From: Mycoplasmatota bacterium
GTDB taxonomy: Bacteria > Bacillota_I > Bacilli_A > Izemoplasmatales > Izemoplasmataceae
Direction of reading: 5' to 3'
Assembly: GCA_030595255.1 (NCBI GenBank)
Contig: JAUVDP010000001.1
Location: 31,979 to 95,978 of the forward strand
Length of the DNA: 64,000 bases
Below, in pieces: positions 36,702 through 45,522 of this stretch. The position numbers were made by a program, and so were the translations under genes. Position 1 is the stretch's first letter; the number at the start of each line of letters is the position of its first letter. The notes beneath the pieces were generated by a model. The model was not told the origin of the DNA. It worked only from the letters and a program-made list of their open reading frames with translations, and ran no database searches.

Positions 36702-38058
36702 AATGAAGACAGTTAAAGTAGGAATGATTGTAGAAGGAAAAGTATTTAAAGTAACTGATGAATCAGTTTATTTAGATTTAGAAACTTTCGCAGATGGAGT
36801 AATCCATAAAAAAGGTTTAGTACTAGGAGATATTGCTTCATGTAAAGAAATAGTAAAAGTAGGAGACATTCTACGTGCTAAGATTAATAAAATCGATAAA
36901 GAAGACCAACAAATTTTATTATCAAGAATTGATATTTTAAGACAAGAAAAAGTAGGACATGTTAAGGAATTAGCTAATAAAAACGAAAGAATTGAAGCTT
37001 TTGTTAAAAAAGCAGGACCTAACGGACTTACACTAACTTATAACGGTGTAGATATGTTTATGCCTACTTCATTAATTGATATTGAAAAAATTAATCCTGA
37101 AGATTTTCAAGGTAAAACATTAACTTGTAAAGTTATTGAATCAGATAATAAAAGAATTGTTGCTTCTAGAAAAATAGTATTACAAGAAGACCTAAAAGTT
37201 TCTAAAACAGAAGAATTAAAAGGCTTAGAGGTTGGTAAAACATTAGAAGGAACTGTTTCAAGAATTACTAAATTTGGAGCGTTTGTTTCTATTGGATTTA
37301 ATGATGGTCTTGTTCATATATCTCAAATATCTCATCACAGAGTTAACGATGTTAATGATGTATTAAAAGAGGGAGATAAAGTACAAGTTGAAATAGTTAA
37401 GATTGAGAAAAACAGAATTGGATTAAGTATGAAATCATTATTAAAAACTCCATGGCAATTATTTAGTGAAGAAAACAAAGTAGGAGACAAAGTTACAGGT
37501 ACTATTAAACGTAAAATTGGATCTGGAATGTTTATAGAACTATCTAAAGACGTTGTAGGAATGTTAAACAGTAAGGATTTTTCATGGGACCCTCGTGAAA
37601 ACTTAGCTGGTGAAGTTGAAGTAGGAGATACTTTAGAACTTCAAATCTTAAGTTTAGATCCTGAAGCTAGAAGAATGGCTTTAAGTAAAAAACATTTAGA
37701 TTATAATCCATGGAATGATGTATCATTTAAAGTTAATGAAGAAGTTTCAGGTGTAGTTGAAGAATTACAATCACGTGGAGCACTTGTTAAAATTCAAGGT
37801 GTTAAAGCATTTTTACCAATTAGTGAGATTAGAGATGAAAGAGTTTCACAAATGAGTGATGTTTTAAAAGTTGGAGATGTAGTTAACGGTATTGTTCTTG
37901 AAATAGATAAAAGACAATGGAAAATGAAAATATCTTTAAAACAACTTGTAGAAACTAAATCTAGAAAAGAATTTGAAGAATATTTAAAAACAGAAGAAAA
38001 AGTACAAAAACAAACTTTAGGAGATCTATTCGCAGATAAACTTAAAGAATTTAAATAA
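36691..38058 (+). CDS. rpsA: S1-domain RNA-binding protein (ribosomal protein S1-like)
   Basis: 455 aa with five S1/OB-type repeats: about residues 8-73, 85-160 (degenerate), 180-248, 262-335 and 348-418. Repeat 3 is the most canonical ([26 protein letters not shown]). Position directly after cmk matches rpsA/ypfD in Bacillota. It probably binds mRNA and may associate with the 30S subunit; Bacillus YpfD is not essential. The ATG is inside the cmk end, GGAGG nine bases upstream. Confidence 0.9.
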   Translation: MDFKMKTVKVGMIVEGKVFKVTDESVYLDLETFADGVIHKKGLVLGDIASCKEIVKVGDILRAKINKIDKEDQQILLSRIDILRQEKVGHVKELANKNERIEAFVKKAGPNGLTLTYNGVDMFMPTSLIDIEKINPEDFQGKTLTCKVIESDNKRIVASRKIVLQEDLKVSKTEELKGLEVGKTLEGTVSRITKFGAFVSIGFNDGLVHISQISHHRVNDVNDVLKEGDKVQVEIVKIEKNRIGLSMKSLLKTPWQLFSEENKVGDKVTGTIKRKIGSGMFIELSKDVVGMLNSKDFSWDPRENLAGEVEVGDTLELQILSLDPEARRMALSKKHLDYNPWNDVSFKVNEEVSGVVEELQSRGALVKIQGVKAFLPISEIRDERVSQMSDVLKVGDVVNGIVLEIDKRQWKMKISLKQLVETKSRKEFEEYLKTEEKVQKQTLGDLFADKLKEFK

Positions 38059-38075
38059 AAAAGGATTGTGGTATT

Positions 38076-39383
38076 ATGTTGCCAACAGTTGCAATTGTAG
38101 GAAGACCAAACGTTGGGAAATCTACCCTATTTAATCGTATTATAGGAAGTCGTTTATCAATAACTGATGATCAACCAGGTATAACTAGAGATAGAATATA
38201 CAGTAAAGGTGAATGGCTAACAAAAGAATTTAATTTAATTGATACAGGTGGTATTGACTTCGGTGATACTCCTTTTATCCATGAAATAAAATCACAAGCT
38301 GAAATCGCAATAGATGAAGCTGATTTAATTGTATTCATATGTGATATTAGAAGTGGAGTTACCGATGAAGATATGACAATAGCTAGAATATTATATAAAG
38401 CAAAAACTCCAGTAGTTATAGCTTTAAACAAAGCTGATGATATTTCTTTTACTGATACAATGTATGAATTTTATGCACTAGGTCTAGGAGACCCAGTTCC
38501 TATTAGTTCTAAACATGGTGTTGGTATTGGTGATTTACTTGATAGAGTAATTGAAGAATTACCAGTAATTGAAGATGTTGAATATGAAGAAGATAGAATT
38601 AAAATGTGCTTAATAGGAAGACCAAACGTTGGAAAGTCTTCTCTTACTAATTCTTTACTAGGACAAAACAGAGTAATAGTTAGTGAAATAGAAGGTACAA
38701 CAAGAGATTCTATAGATAGCTTATTCACATACGATGATCAAGATTACGTTGTAATTGATACAGCTGGACTTAGAAAAAGAGGAAAAGTATACGAAAATGC
38801 TGAAAAGTACAGTGTACTAAGAGCTCTAAGTGCAATTGATAGATCTGATATATGTTTAATCTTAATTGACGCAGAAACAGGAATAAGAGAACAAGATAAA
38901 AAAATAGCTGGATACGCAGTAGATGCTGGTAAAGCTATAGTTATAGTAGTAAATAAATGGGATACAGTAATTAAAGATAATAGAACGATGAATGTTTGGG
39001 AAAAAGAATTAAGATCTCACTTCCAATTTATAACATACGCACCTATTGTTTACTTATCAGCTTTAACTAAACAAAGAGTTAAAACATTATTCCCAGTAAT
39101 TAAAGGAGTATTTGAAAATTATAGTAGAAGAGTACAAACTAGTGTACTAAATGACGTTATCACAGATGCATTATATGTAAATCCACCTAAAAAACATAAT
39201 GGAGGATTACTACGAGTTTATTACGCAACACAAGTTGCGTCTAAACCACCTACATTTATTTTATTTGTAAATGAAGAAGAAATAATGCACTTTAGTTATA
39301 AAAGATATTTAATTAATAGACTACGTGAATCTTTTAACTTTGAAGGAACAACTATAAAAGTAATTTTAAGAAAGCGTGACTAA
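38076..39383 (+). CDS. der: Ribosome biogenesis GTPase Der
   Basis: EngA/Der, needed for 50S assembly. 435 aa with two GTPase domains: GRPNVGKST (about residues 8-16) with DTGG and NKAD, and GRPNVGKSS (about 182-190) with DTAG and NKWD, then a KH-like C-terminal domain. ATG 17 bases after the previous gene. The tandem G-domain layout is unique to this family. Confidence 0.97.
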   Translation: MLPTVAIVGRPNVGKSTLFNRIIGSRLSITDDQPGITRDRIYSKGEWLTKEFNLIDTGGIDFGDTPFIHEIKSQAEIAIDEADLIVFICDIRSGVTDEDMTIARILYKAKTPVVIALNKADDISFTDTMYEFYALGLGDPVPISSKHGVGIGDLLDRVIEELPVIEDVEYEEDRIKMCLIGRPNVGKSSLTNSLLGQNRVIVSEIEGTTRDSIDSLFTYDDQDYVVIDTAGLRKRGKVYENAEKYSVLRALSAIDRSDICLILIDAETGIREQDKKIAGYAVDAGKAIVIVVNKWDTVIKDNRTMNVWEKELRSHFQFITYAPIVYLSALTKQRVKTLFPVIKGVFENYSRRVQTSVLNDVITDALYVNPPKKHNGGLLRVYYATQVASKPPTFILFVNEEEIMHFSYKRYLINRLRESFNFEGTTIKVILRKRD

Positions 39384-39384
39384 C

Positions 39385-40377
39385 ATGAAAATAACAGTAA
39401 TTGGTGGTGGATCATGGGGACTTGCCTTATCAAAAGTACTAAGTAATAATGATCACAACGTACTTGTTTATGATATAAATCCTAAAATTGTAAGTAAAAT
39501 TAATGATCTACATATCTGTCTTCAATTGAATGAAGATATACCTGAAAATATTGTCGCAACTTCTAGTATGGAAGAGGCAGTTAATTTTAGTGATATTTTA
39601 CTATTTGTAGTACCAACAAAAGTATTAAGAATCGCAATAAATGATGTATTAAAATTTATTAAAAAACCAAAGTTAATTGTTAATGGTGCAAAAGGTATAG
39701 AACCTGAAACTTTCTTACGTATTTCTGAGATCTTTTCTGAGATGATTCCTGCTAATTTATTAAAAGGTTTTGTCGCATTAAGTGGACCGAGTCATGCCGA
39801 AGAAGTCATTAAAGGATTACCGACAGTCGTAGCAGCTTCAAGTGAAAATGAAGATAATGCAAAGTTCGTTCAAGACTTATTTCATAATACAGATTATTTT
39901 CGAGTTTATACTTCTTTAGATTTAAAAGGAGCAGAACTTGGAGGAGCTTTAAAAAATATATTTGCACTAGCTTCAGGACTTATCGCAGGTAAGGGATTAG
40001 GTGATAATGCACGTGCTGCATTAATTTCTAGAGGACTTGTGGAAATATCAAAATTTTATGAAATGTACGGTGCAGACCCAAAAAGTTTAATGGGATTATC
40101 AGGAATTGGAGATTTAGTTGTAACATGTACTAGTCCCCATTCTCGTAACTACCAAGCCGGATATAAAATTGGAAACGGAAAAGATTTAGAAGAAACATTA
40201 AATTCTATGACAATGGTAGTTGAAGGTATAAGAACTTGTGAAGCAGCATACAGATATGCTAAGCAAAAAAACCTTGAAATGCCTATAATTACCGCTGTAT
40301 ACGAGGTTCTGTTTAACAAAATGGATCCAGATATTGCAAAAAACATGTTGTTAGGTAGAAGTTCAAAGGCAGAATAA
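39385..40377 (+). CDS. gpsA: Glycerol-3-phosphate dehydrogenase [NAD(P)+]
   Basis: Makes sn-glycerol-3-phosphate from dihydroxyacetone phosphate for phospholipids. 330 aa with N-terminal nucleotide-binding GGGSWGLALSKVL, GPSHAEEV, catalytic Lys region (LKGAELGGALKNIFALASG) and GDLVVTC with the later R-N motif SRNYQAG. A GTG at 39376 would overlap der; the ATG at 39385 gives the usual MKITVIGGGSWG. Confidence 0.96.
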   Translation: MKITVIGGGSWGLALSKVLSNNDHNVLVYDINPKIVSKINDLHICLQLNEDIPENIVATSSMEEAVNFSDILLFVVPTKVLRIAINDVLKFIKKPKLIVNGAKGIEPETFLRISEIFSEMIPANLLKGFVALSGPSHAEEVIKGLPTVVAASSENEDNAKFVQDLFHNTDYFRVYTSLDLKGAELGGALKNIFALASGLIAGKGLGDNARAALISRGLVEISKFYEMYGADPKSLMGLSGIGDLVVTCTSPHSRNYQAGYKIGNGKDLEETLNSMTMVVEGIRTCEAAYRYAKQKNLEMPIITAVYEVLFNKMDPDIAKNMLLGRSSKAE

Positions 40378-40449
40378 AATAACCAACATATGAAAATTCA
40401 TTCACTTGAAAGGGCTTTTATTTAGTAGACAAGCCAACAATAGAAATTG

Positions 40450-40480
40450 ACCGCAATTTTTTAGGAAATTGTGGTTTTTG
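40450..40480 (+). terminator. gpsA terminator
   Basis: CCGCAATTT/AAATTGTGG stem (one G-T pair) with a TTTAGG loop and T-tract, before the hup promoter. Confidence 0.8.
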
Positions 40481-40501
40481 TTTACAAACAAGGGAAAAGT
40501 C

Positions 40502-40530
40502 TTGCAATAGAGCCAAATAGTTGGTATAAT
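40502..40530 (+). promoter_or_regulatory. Sigma-A promoter of hup
   Basis: TTGCAA (40502-40507), a 17-base spacer and TATAAT (40525-40530). Separates hup from the gpsA transcript. Confidence 0.8.
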
Positions 40531-40562
40531 GGGTATAGAAAAATAAAAGGAGGATTTTGGAT

Positions 40563-40835
40563 ATGAATAAAACAGAATTAGTTTCAAGAATCGCTGAGGT
40601 TTCAAAACTTACTAAGAAGGATTCGGAATTAGCATTAAATTCTACTTTAGCTGCAATTCAAGAATCTTTAGTATCAGGGGAAAAAGTTGTTTTAACTGGA
40701 TTTGGGACTTTCGAAGTTAGAGATCGTAAAGCAAGAGTTGGACATAACCCTAGAACTAATGAAAAAATTAACATACCTGCACAAAAATCACCTGCTTTTA
40801 AAGCTGGTAAAGTTTTAAAAGACGCTGTAAGATAA
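40563..40835 (+). CDS. hup: DNA-binding protein HU
   Basis: Nucleoid protein, 90 aa, the standard HU length. MNKTELVSRIAEVSKLTKKDSE begins the family helix pair; GFGTFEVRDRKARVGHNPRTNEKINIPA is the beta arm with the Pro-containing tip, and PAFKAGKVLKDAV the end. AAGGAGG lies nine bases before the ATG at 40563. Last gene of the cmk-hup block, as hbs in Bacillus. Confidence 0.97.
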   Translation: MNKTELVSRIAEVSKLTKKDSELALNSTLAAIQESLVSGEKVVLTGFGTFEVRDRKARVGHNPRTNEKINIPAQKSPAFKAGKVLKDAVR

Positions 40836-40856
40836 TAATAAAAATATAACTTAAAA

Positions 40857-40886
40857 AAATATCACATTATATGTGGTATTTTTTTT
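40857..40886 (+). terminator. hup terminator
   Basis: AATATCACAT/ATGTGGTATT stem with a long T-tract. Confidence 0.88.
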
Positions 40887-40929
40887 ATTTTTAAGCTATA
40901 ATTTAGGTAATAAAAAGGAGGTGTTTGTG

Positions 40930-42126
40930 ATGGATTTAAGTGCATATTTAAATTACGGAAATGGTACTAGTGATTCTATCTATATAGCCTCATTAACTGA
41001 TGATACAAAATACATAGTTGAATACTATAAATCTGGAAGTGATATTCACTTAAAAGATGAAAGAAAGCAAACACTATTACACCTTGCTTCTAGAAATAAA
41101 GCTTTAAAATCTTTAGAGCTTTTATTATTACTTGGTGTTAATCCTAATATTGGAGATAAATATCAAGAGACTCCATTACACATTGCTTCTTATATGGGTA
41201 ATTTAGAAATGGTGGAGTTGTTACTTAAAAATAATGCTGACCAAGATTTTAGAAATAAAACTTTTCAAACTCCACTTCATAAAGCTGCATATAAAGGAAG
41301 TGTAGAAGTTATTGATATTCTTCTTAAAAATAACGCTGATATTTACGCTGTGGATGAAAATTTAACATCAGTAATACAATTCGCTGTTAGAAGTAAAAAA
41401 ATCAAAGCAGTGCAATTTTTAGTGCATAAGAAAGCAATTGTAAACTCACTTGATATTAGACAAGCATCAACTCTACATTATGCAGCACTTTTTTCTACTG
41501 TAGCTATAGTTAGATATTTGATAGAACTTGGTGTTAACCCATATTCTAAGAATAATTATTTACTTACACCTCTTCATATAGCAGTGGAACATCCTGATTT
41601 TGAGATGATTGAAACACTAGTTGAATATGGCTTAACTAGTTATGATGTATCTAAATTTAGCCAATCTCCTTATGATTTAGCTATTCAGAAGAATAAGTAT
41701 GAGGCAGTTGAATTATTTAACAGATTAAAAAATGATAAAGATTATCAATCTAGACTTAAAAGGAATCCACTTACTTTATCAATAGTTATGAATGAATTTG
41801 ATAAAGCAGATTCTTTAATTAATATCGTTAATGTGAATGATAAAGATATTTTCGGAAATACACCGTTATTTTACGCAATAATGAATAAAGAACAATATTT
41901 AGTGGAAAGACTATTAAAAAAAGATGCTTCAATATATAGTATCGATCATTCAGGTAATGACGCTATTTACTATGCCACTGTTGTTGGTGATGTTGAGATA
42001 GTTAAGTTGATACAAACAAAGACTGTTGACTATACTAAAAAATATAATGAATATACAGTAGTCGAATATGCAAAACATAATCGGTTAAAAGAAGTATTAA
42101 AACAATTAAAAAAAGGAATGAAATAA
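40930..42126 (+). CDS. Ankyrin-repeat protein
   Basis: 398 aa made of about ten ankyrin repeats, clearest at about residues 50-150 (TPLHIASYMGNLEMVELLLK, then TPLHKAAYKGSVEVIDILLK) and 200-240. No signal peptide or membrane segment, so cytoplasmic. A scaffold or protein-binding role is all that can be said. The frame is open back to 40873 but lies across the hup terminator; AAGGAGGTG sets the ATG at 40930. Convergent with the CPBP gene. Confidence 0.88.
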   Translation: MDLSAYLNYGNGTSDSIYIASLTDDTKYIVEYYKSGSDIHLKDERKQTLLHLASRNKALKSLELLLLLGVNPNIGDKYQETPLHIASYMGNLEMVELLLKNNADQDFRNKTFQTPLHKAAYKGSVEVIDILLKNNADIYAVDENLTSVIQFAVRSKKIKAVQFLVHKKAIVNSLDIRQASTLHYAALFSTVAIVRYLIELGVNPYSKNNYLLTPLHIAVEHPDFEMIETLVEYGLTSYDVSKFSQSPYDLAIQKNKYEAVELFNRLKNDKDYQSRLKRNPLTLSIVMNEFDKADSLINIVNVNDKDIFGNTPLFYAIMNKEQYLVERLLKKDASIYSIDHSGNDAIYYATVVGDVEIVKLIQTKTVDYTKKYNEYTVVEYAKHNRLKEVLKQLKKGMK

Positions 42127-42139
42127 TCATTCCTTTTTT
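42110..42139. terminator. Bidirectional terminator, ankyrin / CPBP genes
   Basis: AAAAAGGAATGA/TCATTCCTTTTT stem; overlaps both gene ends. Confidence 0.88.
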
Positions 42140-42839
42140 ATGTGAACATGAATATTGTAATTATTAAGTTATAAACCATATGAATGGCAATTACTGTCAT
42201 TATATCTTTCTTTGATAAGTAATACATTAGAGCGAGAACTAAACCTAGACTACCATAAATGATTATTTGAATAAAGTCTCCAGATAATACATGGACAAAT
42301 CCAAATGATAACCCACTAACTATGATGGCTAAGGGAATACTAATATTTTCTAAGAATCCATATACAGCTCTTCTAAAGACTATTTCTTCTACGAATGGTG
42401 CTAAAAATACACTGAATAGAACTAAAGCGATTTTATCAAATAAGGCTGCGTCAATTAGTCTATTTAGTACCTCTTGGTTTTCACTATTCGCAGTAATCCC
42501 TAGGTATTCCATTACATAGGATGAGACATATACTGCTATAAATAAACCTAGTAAACCTAAAGTAGTAACCTTTATAAATGCAAGGAAGTTTTTTCTAGTT
42601 TCTATAACTTGGTTTTTTAAATATGATCTTAATGTGTATAAAAAGATAATGAATAAAGATAAGTAAAGTACTAAATTAGTAACACTTATCATTCTAAGTT
42701 CTTCAGCATCAGTTATAACAACTTCTCCAGAAGGTTCTAGATTCATATAGATCATAATAAATTGTAAAATGATAACTGCAATCCACATTACCATATAAAA
42801 TATTATAATGTTTAATCCTTCTTTATTAGTATTTGTCAT
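42138..42839 (-). CDS. CPBP-family intramembrane metalloprotease (CAAX/Abi)
   Basis: 233-aa membrane protein with about six to seven hydrophobic segments. The catalytic motifs are all visible: FVEEIVFRR (EExxxR), FGFVHVLSG (FxxxH) and HMVYNLI (HxxxN). In Bacillota such proteins act in prenyl-protein-like processing, bacteriocin immunity or peptide export; the substrate here is unknown. ATG behind AGGTGATGAA. Confidence 0.87.
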   Translation of the reverse strand: MTNTNKEGLNIIIFYMVMWIAVIILQFIMIYMNLEPSGEVVITDAEELRMISVTNLVLYLSLFIIFLYTLRSYLKNQVIETRKNFLAFIKVTTLGLLGLFIAVYVSSYVMEYLGITANSENQEVLNRLIDAALFDKIALVLFSVFLAPFVEEIVFRRAVYGFLENISIPLAIIVSGLSFGFVHVLSGDFIQIIIYGSLGLVLALMYYLSKKDIMTVIAIHMVYNLIITIFMFT

Positions 42840-42907
42840 TTCATCACCTCTTTGTGTAATTATAACACAAAGTTATGGTTTTAAAGGGCTATATTCATCA
42901 TAATTAT

Positions 42908-42936
42908 TTGACATAGAGCTATATTGTTGGTATTAT
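42908..42936 (+). promoter_or_regulatory. Sigma-A promoter of the TrkA/KtrA gene
   Basis: TTGACA (42908-42913), 17-base spacer, TATTAT (42931-42936). The short leader holds an AGCCAA...TTGGCT inverted repeat (about 42943-42972). It is too short for a ydaO c-di-AMP riboswitch. Confidence 0.75.
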
Positions 42937-42998
42937 ATAGAAAGCCAAGAGAATTTTAGTAATTTATTGGCTAAATTTATTTATAGAGGGTGAAAAAT

Positions 42999-43658
42999 AT
43001 GGCTAAGAAATCATTTGCTGTAATTGGAATGGGGCGCTTTGGACAAAGTGTAGTTACAGAATTAATAAATAAAGATTCAGATGTATTAGTAATAGATAAA
43101 GATCCTGAAAGAATAGCTAAAATGAGTAAAATAGCTACTCACGCAGTTACACTAGATACAACTGATGCTAACGCACTTAAAGAAGTTGGTATATCTAGTA
43201 TTGATCATGTAATTGTAGCAATAGGGGAAGAACTTCAGAGTAGTATTTTAACAACTTTAATCTTAAAAGAATTAGGTGTTGATAAAGTTACTGTTAAAGT
43301 TCAAAATAAGGATCATGCAAAAGTAGTATTAAAATTAGGAGCTGATGAAATTATTCAGCCAGAACAACAATCAGGGAGAAGACTTGCTAGAAAGATAATT
43401 TCTGACAATGTACTTGATTATATTGATTTAAATGAAAGTCATAGTTTTATAGTTGTTAATGCAACTAAAAAAATTGTTGATTCAACAATTATCAATTTAG
43501 ATGTAAGAAATAAATTCAAAATCAACGTTGTAGCAATTAGAAAAAATGGCGATATTATAATTCCAACTGCGGAATATGTAATAAGCTTAACTGATCAGCT
43601 ATTATTAATTGGTAAAAATACAGATTTAGACAAATTTAATTTATGGTTAAGAAAATAA
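42999..43658 (+). CDS. ktrA: Potassium uptake regulator, KtrA/TrkA type
   Basis: Cytoplasmic gating subunit of a K+ transporter, 219 aa. RCK_N domain with GMGRFGQSVVTELINKDSDV (Rossmann, acidic end at VIDKDPE) and an RCK_C domain from about residue 135 that in homologues binds c-di-AMP. No ktrB-like membrane subunit is adjacent, so the partner lies elsewhere. GTG 42990 is rejected for the ATG at 42999 behind AGAGGGTG. Confidence 0.9.
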   Translation: MAKKSFAVIGMGRFGQSVVTELINKDSDVLVIDKDPERIAKMSKIATHAVTLDTTDANALKEVGISSIDHVIVAIGEELQSSILTTLILKELGVDKVTVKVQNKDHAKVVLKLGADEIIQPEQQSGRRLARKIISDNVLDYIDLNESHSFIVVNATKKIVDSTIINLDVRNKFKINVVAIRKNGDIIIPTAEYVISLTDQLLLIGKNTDLDKFNLWLRK

Positions 43659-43679
43659 GCCCACAAGGCTTATTTTTTT
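43653..43679 (+). terminator. ktrA terminator
   Basis: AATAAGCC/GGCTTATT stem with CACAA loop, long T-tract. Confidence 0.88.
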
Positions 43680-43704
43680 GTTATACTAGACGTAGGTGAT
43701 AAAT

Positions 43705-44295
43705 ATGAGAGAAATAGTAATAGCCTCAAAGAATAAACATAAGATAGTAGAAATATCAAATATTTTAACTCCACTTGGGTATAAAGTATTATCATTATTT
43801 GATTTTGATTATTTTCCTGAAATTATTGAAGATGGACTTACATTTAAAGAAAATGCTTTAATTAAGGCGAAAACATTAGCTCTTCATTTAAATAAAACAG
43901 TTATAGCTGATGATTCAGGTCTAGAAGTATTTGCTTTAAATAATGAACCTGGTATATATTCAGCAAGGTACTCAGGTATAGACAAAAGCTATAGTGATAA
44001 TAATGAACTTCTATTAAAAAACCTAAAAGGTATTGAAAATAGAGGAGCAAGATTTGTAACTTCAATGTGTGTTTATTATATAGATAAGGAACCTATTTTC
44101 GTTGAGGATTACTTATATGGTGAAATAAGTAAAGATTATAAAGGAGATAACGGATTTGGATATGATCCTATCTTTTATATACCCAATCTTGGTAAAAACT
44201 TAGCTGAATTACCACTAGAAGAAAAGAACAAAATAAGTCATAGAGCGCTATGCTTAAAAAGATTAATCAAGTATTTAATAATAAAACAGATATGA
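43705..44295 (+). CDS. rdgB: dITP/XTP pyrophosphatase
   Basis: House-cleaning NTPase that removes ITP, dITP and XTP. 196 aa with IASKNKHKIVEI at the start (SxNxxK), ADDSGLEVFALNNEPGIYSARYSG containing the catalytic Asp, and GFGYDPIFYIP. ATG at 43705 after AGGTGAT. Confidence 0.95.
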   Translation: MREIVIASKNKHKIVEISNILTPLGYKVLSLFDFDYFPEIIEDGLTFKENALIKAKTLALHLNKTVIADDSGLEVFALNNEPGIYSARYSGIDKSYSDNNELLLKNLKGIENRGARFVTSMCVYYIDKEPIFVEDYLYGEISKDYKGDNGFGYDPIFYIPNLGKNLAELPLEEKNKISHRALCLKRLIKYLIIKQI

Positions 44296-44332
44296 TATAA
44301 TAAAGATAGAAAGTTAAAAGTAGGAGGTCATT

Positions 44333-44905
44333 ATGTCAATTAAAGGTACAGAAACAGAAAAGAACTTATTAAAATCATTTGCTGGTGAATCACAAGCAAA
44401 AGCTAGATACACAATGTTTGCTAAAATAGCAAAAAAAGAAGGATATGAACAAATATCAGCATTATTCGCAGAAACTGCGGCTAATGAAGTTGAACATGCC
44501 AAAGTCTTCTTTAGATATCTAGAAGGAGGAGCCGTAGAAATTACTGCAGCTTATCCTGCTGGAATAGAAGGTACCACTGCAGAAAACTTAGCAGCTTCAG
44601 CTGACGGAGAAAATGAAGAATGGACTGAACTTTATCCTGAATTCGCTAGAATTGCTGATGAAGAAGGATTCCCAAGAATTGCTGCTTCATGGAGAATGAT
44701 TGCTAAAATAGAAAAAGATCATGAAGAAAGATACCGTAAATTAGCAGAGAACTTAAAAGAAGATTTAGTATTTGAATCTGGAGAAGAAACAGTATGGTTC
44801 TGCCGTAATTGCGGTCATATTCATGTTGGTAAAAAAGCTCCGGGTATGTGTCCTGTATGTAAACATCCTCAAGCTTATTACGAAAAGAAAAAATCTAATT
44901 ATTAA
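44333..44905 (+). CDS. rbr: Rubrerythrin
   Basis: Non-haem iron peroxidase protecting anaerobes from H2O2. 190 aa: a ferritin-like four-helix domain with [20 protein letters not shown] and the later IEKDHEERY (di-iron ligands), then a rubredoxin domain with two CxxC pairs ([20 protein letters not shown]). Strong RBS AGGAGG. With msrB, it indicates an anaerobic or microaerobic lifestyle. Confidence 0.96.
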   Translation: MSIKGTETEKNLLKSFAGESQAKARYTMFAKIAKKEGYEQISALFAETAANEVEHAKVFFRYLEGGAVEITAAYPAGIEGTTAENLAASADGENEEWTELYPEFARIADEEGFPRIAASWRMIAKIEKDHEERYRKLAENLKEDLVFESGEETVWFCRNCGHIHVGKKAPGMCPVCKHPQAYYEKKKSNY

Positions 44906-44911
44906 TATAAT

Positions 44912-44944
44912 AAAAAGTGAAGAAATAAAATCTTCACTTTTTAT
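44912..44944 (+). terminator. rubrerythrin terminator
   Basis: AAAAAGTGAAGA/TCTTCACTTTTT perfect stem with AATAAAA loop. Confidence 0.92.
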
Positions 44945-44994
44945 TTAGGTTTATTAGTTTTTTTGATATAATTATTTAAAAGAAGGTGTTATTT

Positions 44995-45489
44995 ATGAAA
45001 GTTGTTGTATTTAGTGATGCTCATGGAAATAAAGAAGTAATTAAAAGAATATTAGAGTTTAACCCTGATGCAGATTATGTAATTTCACTTGGAGATAGTG
45101 AATTAAAACATAGTTTTCTTCTTGATTTAGATATAGTAGCCATAAAAGGAAATTATCCTCGTGATGGTGGCTTTGTTTATGAAAGTATCTTAGAAGTTGA
45201 AGATAAAAGATTATTTTTAACTCATGGTCATAAATATGGAGTTACTAAAAACATGAGAAAATTATTAGCTAAAGGAATGGAAACAGAAGTTGACTTAGTA
45301 TTATATGGGCATACTCACATTGCTAAGTTCGATAATGTAGCTGGAGTTTTCTATATGAATCCAGGAAGTATTTATAGTCCTAGATCAGACACACCAGCTT
45401 CGTATTTAATATTAAATATTGAAAAAGGTAAAGAAACAACATATTCATATAGAGAATCTTTTACAAATTTAGTAATAGAAAACGTATAA
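44995..45489 (+). CDS. YfcE/MJ0936-family metallophosphoesterase
   Basis: 164 aa. All metal motifs present: FSDAHGN, SLGDSE, KGNYPRD (GNxD region with an altered Cys), THGHKYG and YGHTH, ending with MNPGSI. This family includes small phosphodiesterases acting on broad substrates. The RBS GAAGGTG favours the ATG at 44995 over GTG 44986. Confidence 0.9.
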   Translation: MKVVVFSDAHGNKEVIKRILEFNPDADYVISLGDSELKHSFLLDLDIVAIKGNYPRDGGFVYESILEVEDKRLFLTHGHKYGVTKNMRKLLAKGMETEVDLVLYGHTHIAKFDNVAGVFYMNPGSIYSPRSDTPASYLILNIEKGKETTYSYRESFTNLVIENV

Positions 45490-45492
45490 AAC

Positions 45493-45522
45493 AAAAATAG
45501 TGCAAATTTGCACTATTTTTTT
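45493..45522. terminator. Bidirectional terminator, phosphoesterase / amylase
   Basis: AAAAATAGTGCAAA/TTTGCACTATTTTT, a long perfect palindrome; overlaps the end of the minus-strand amylase gene. Confidence 0.9.

Noticed and set aside
40402..40605. 67-codon minus-strand ORF between gpsA and hup
   Set aside because: It covers the gpsA terminator, the hup promoter and the hup start; no RBS and low-complexity content.
42936..42998. c-di-AMP (ydaO) riboswitch before the KtrA-like gene
   Set aside because: Leader is only about 60 bases; the riboswitch needs well over 100 and its conserved core is not seen.
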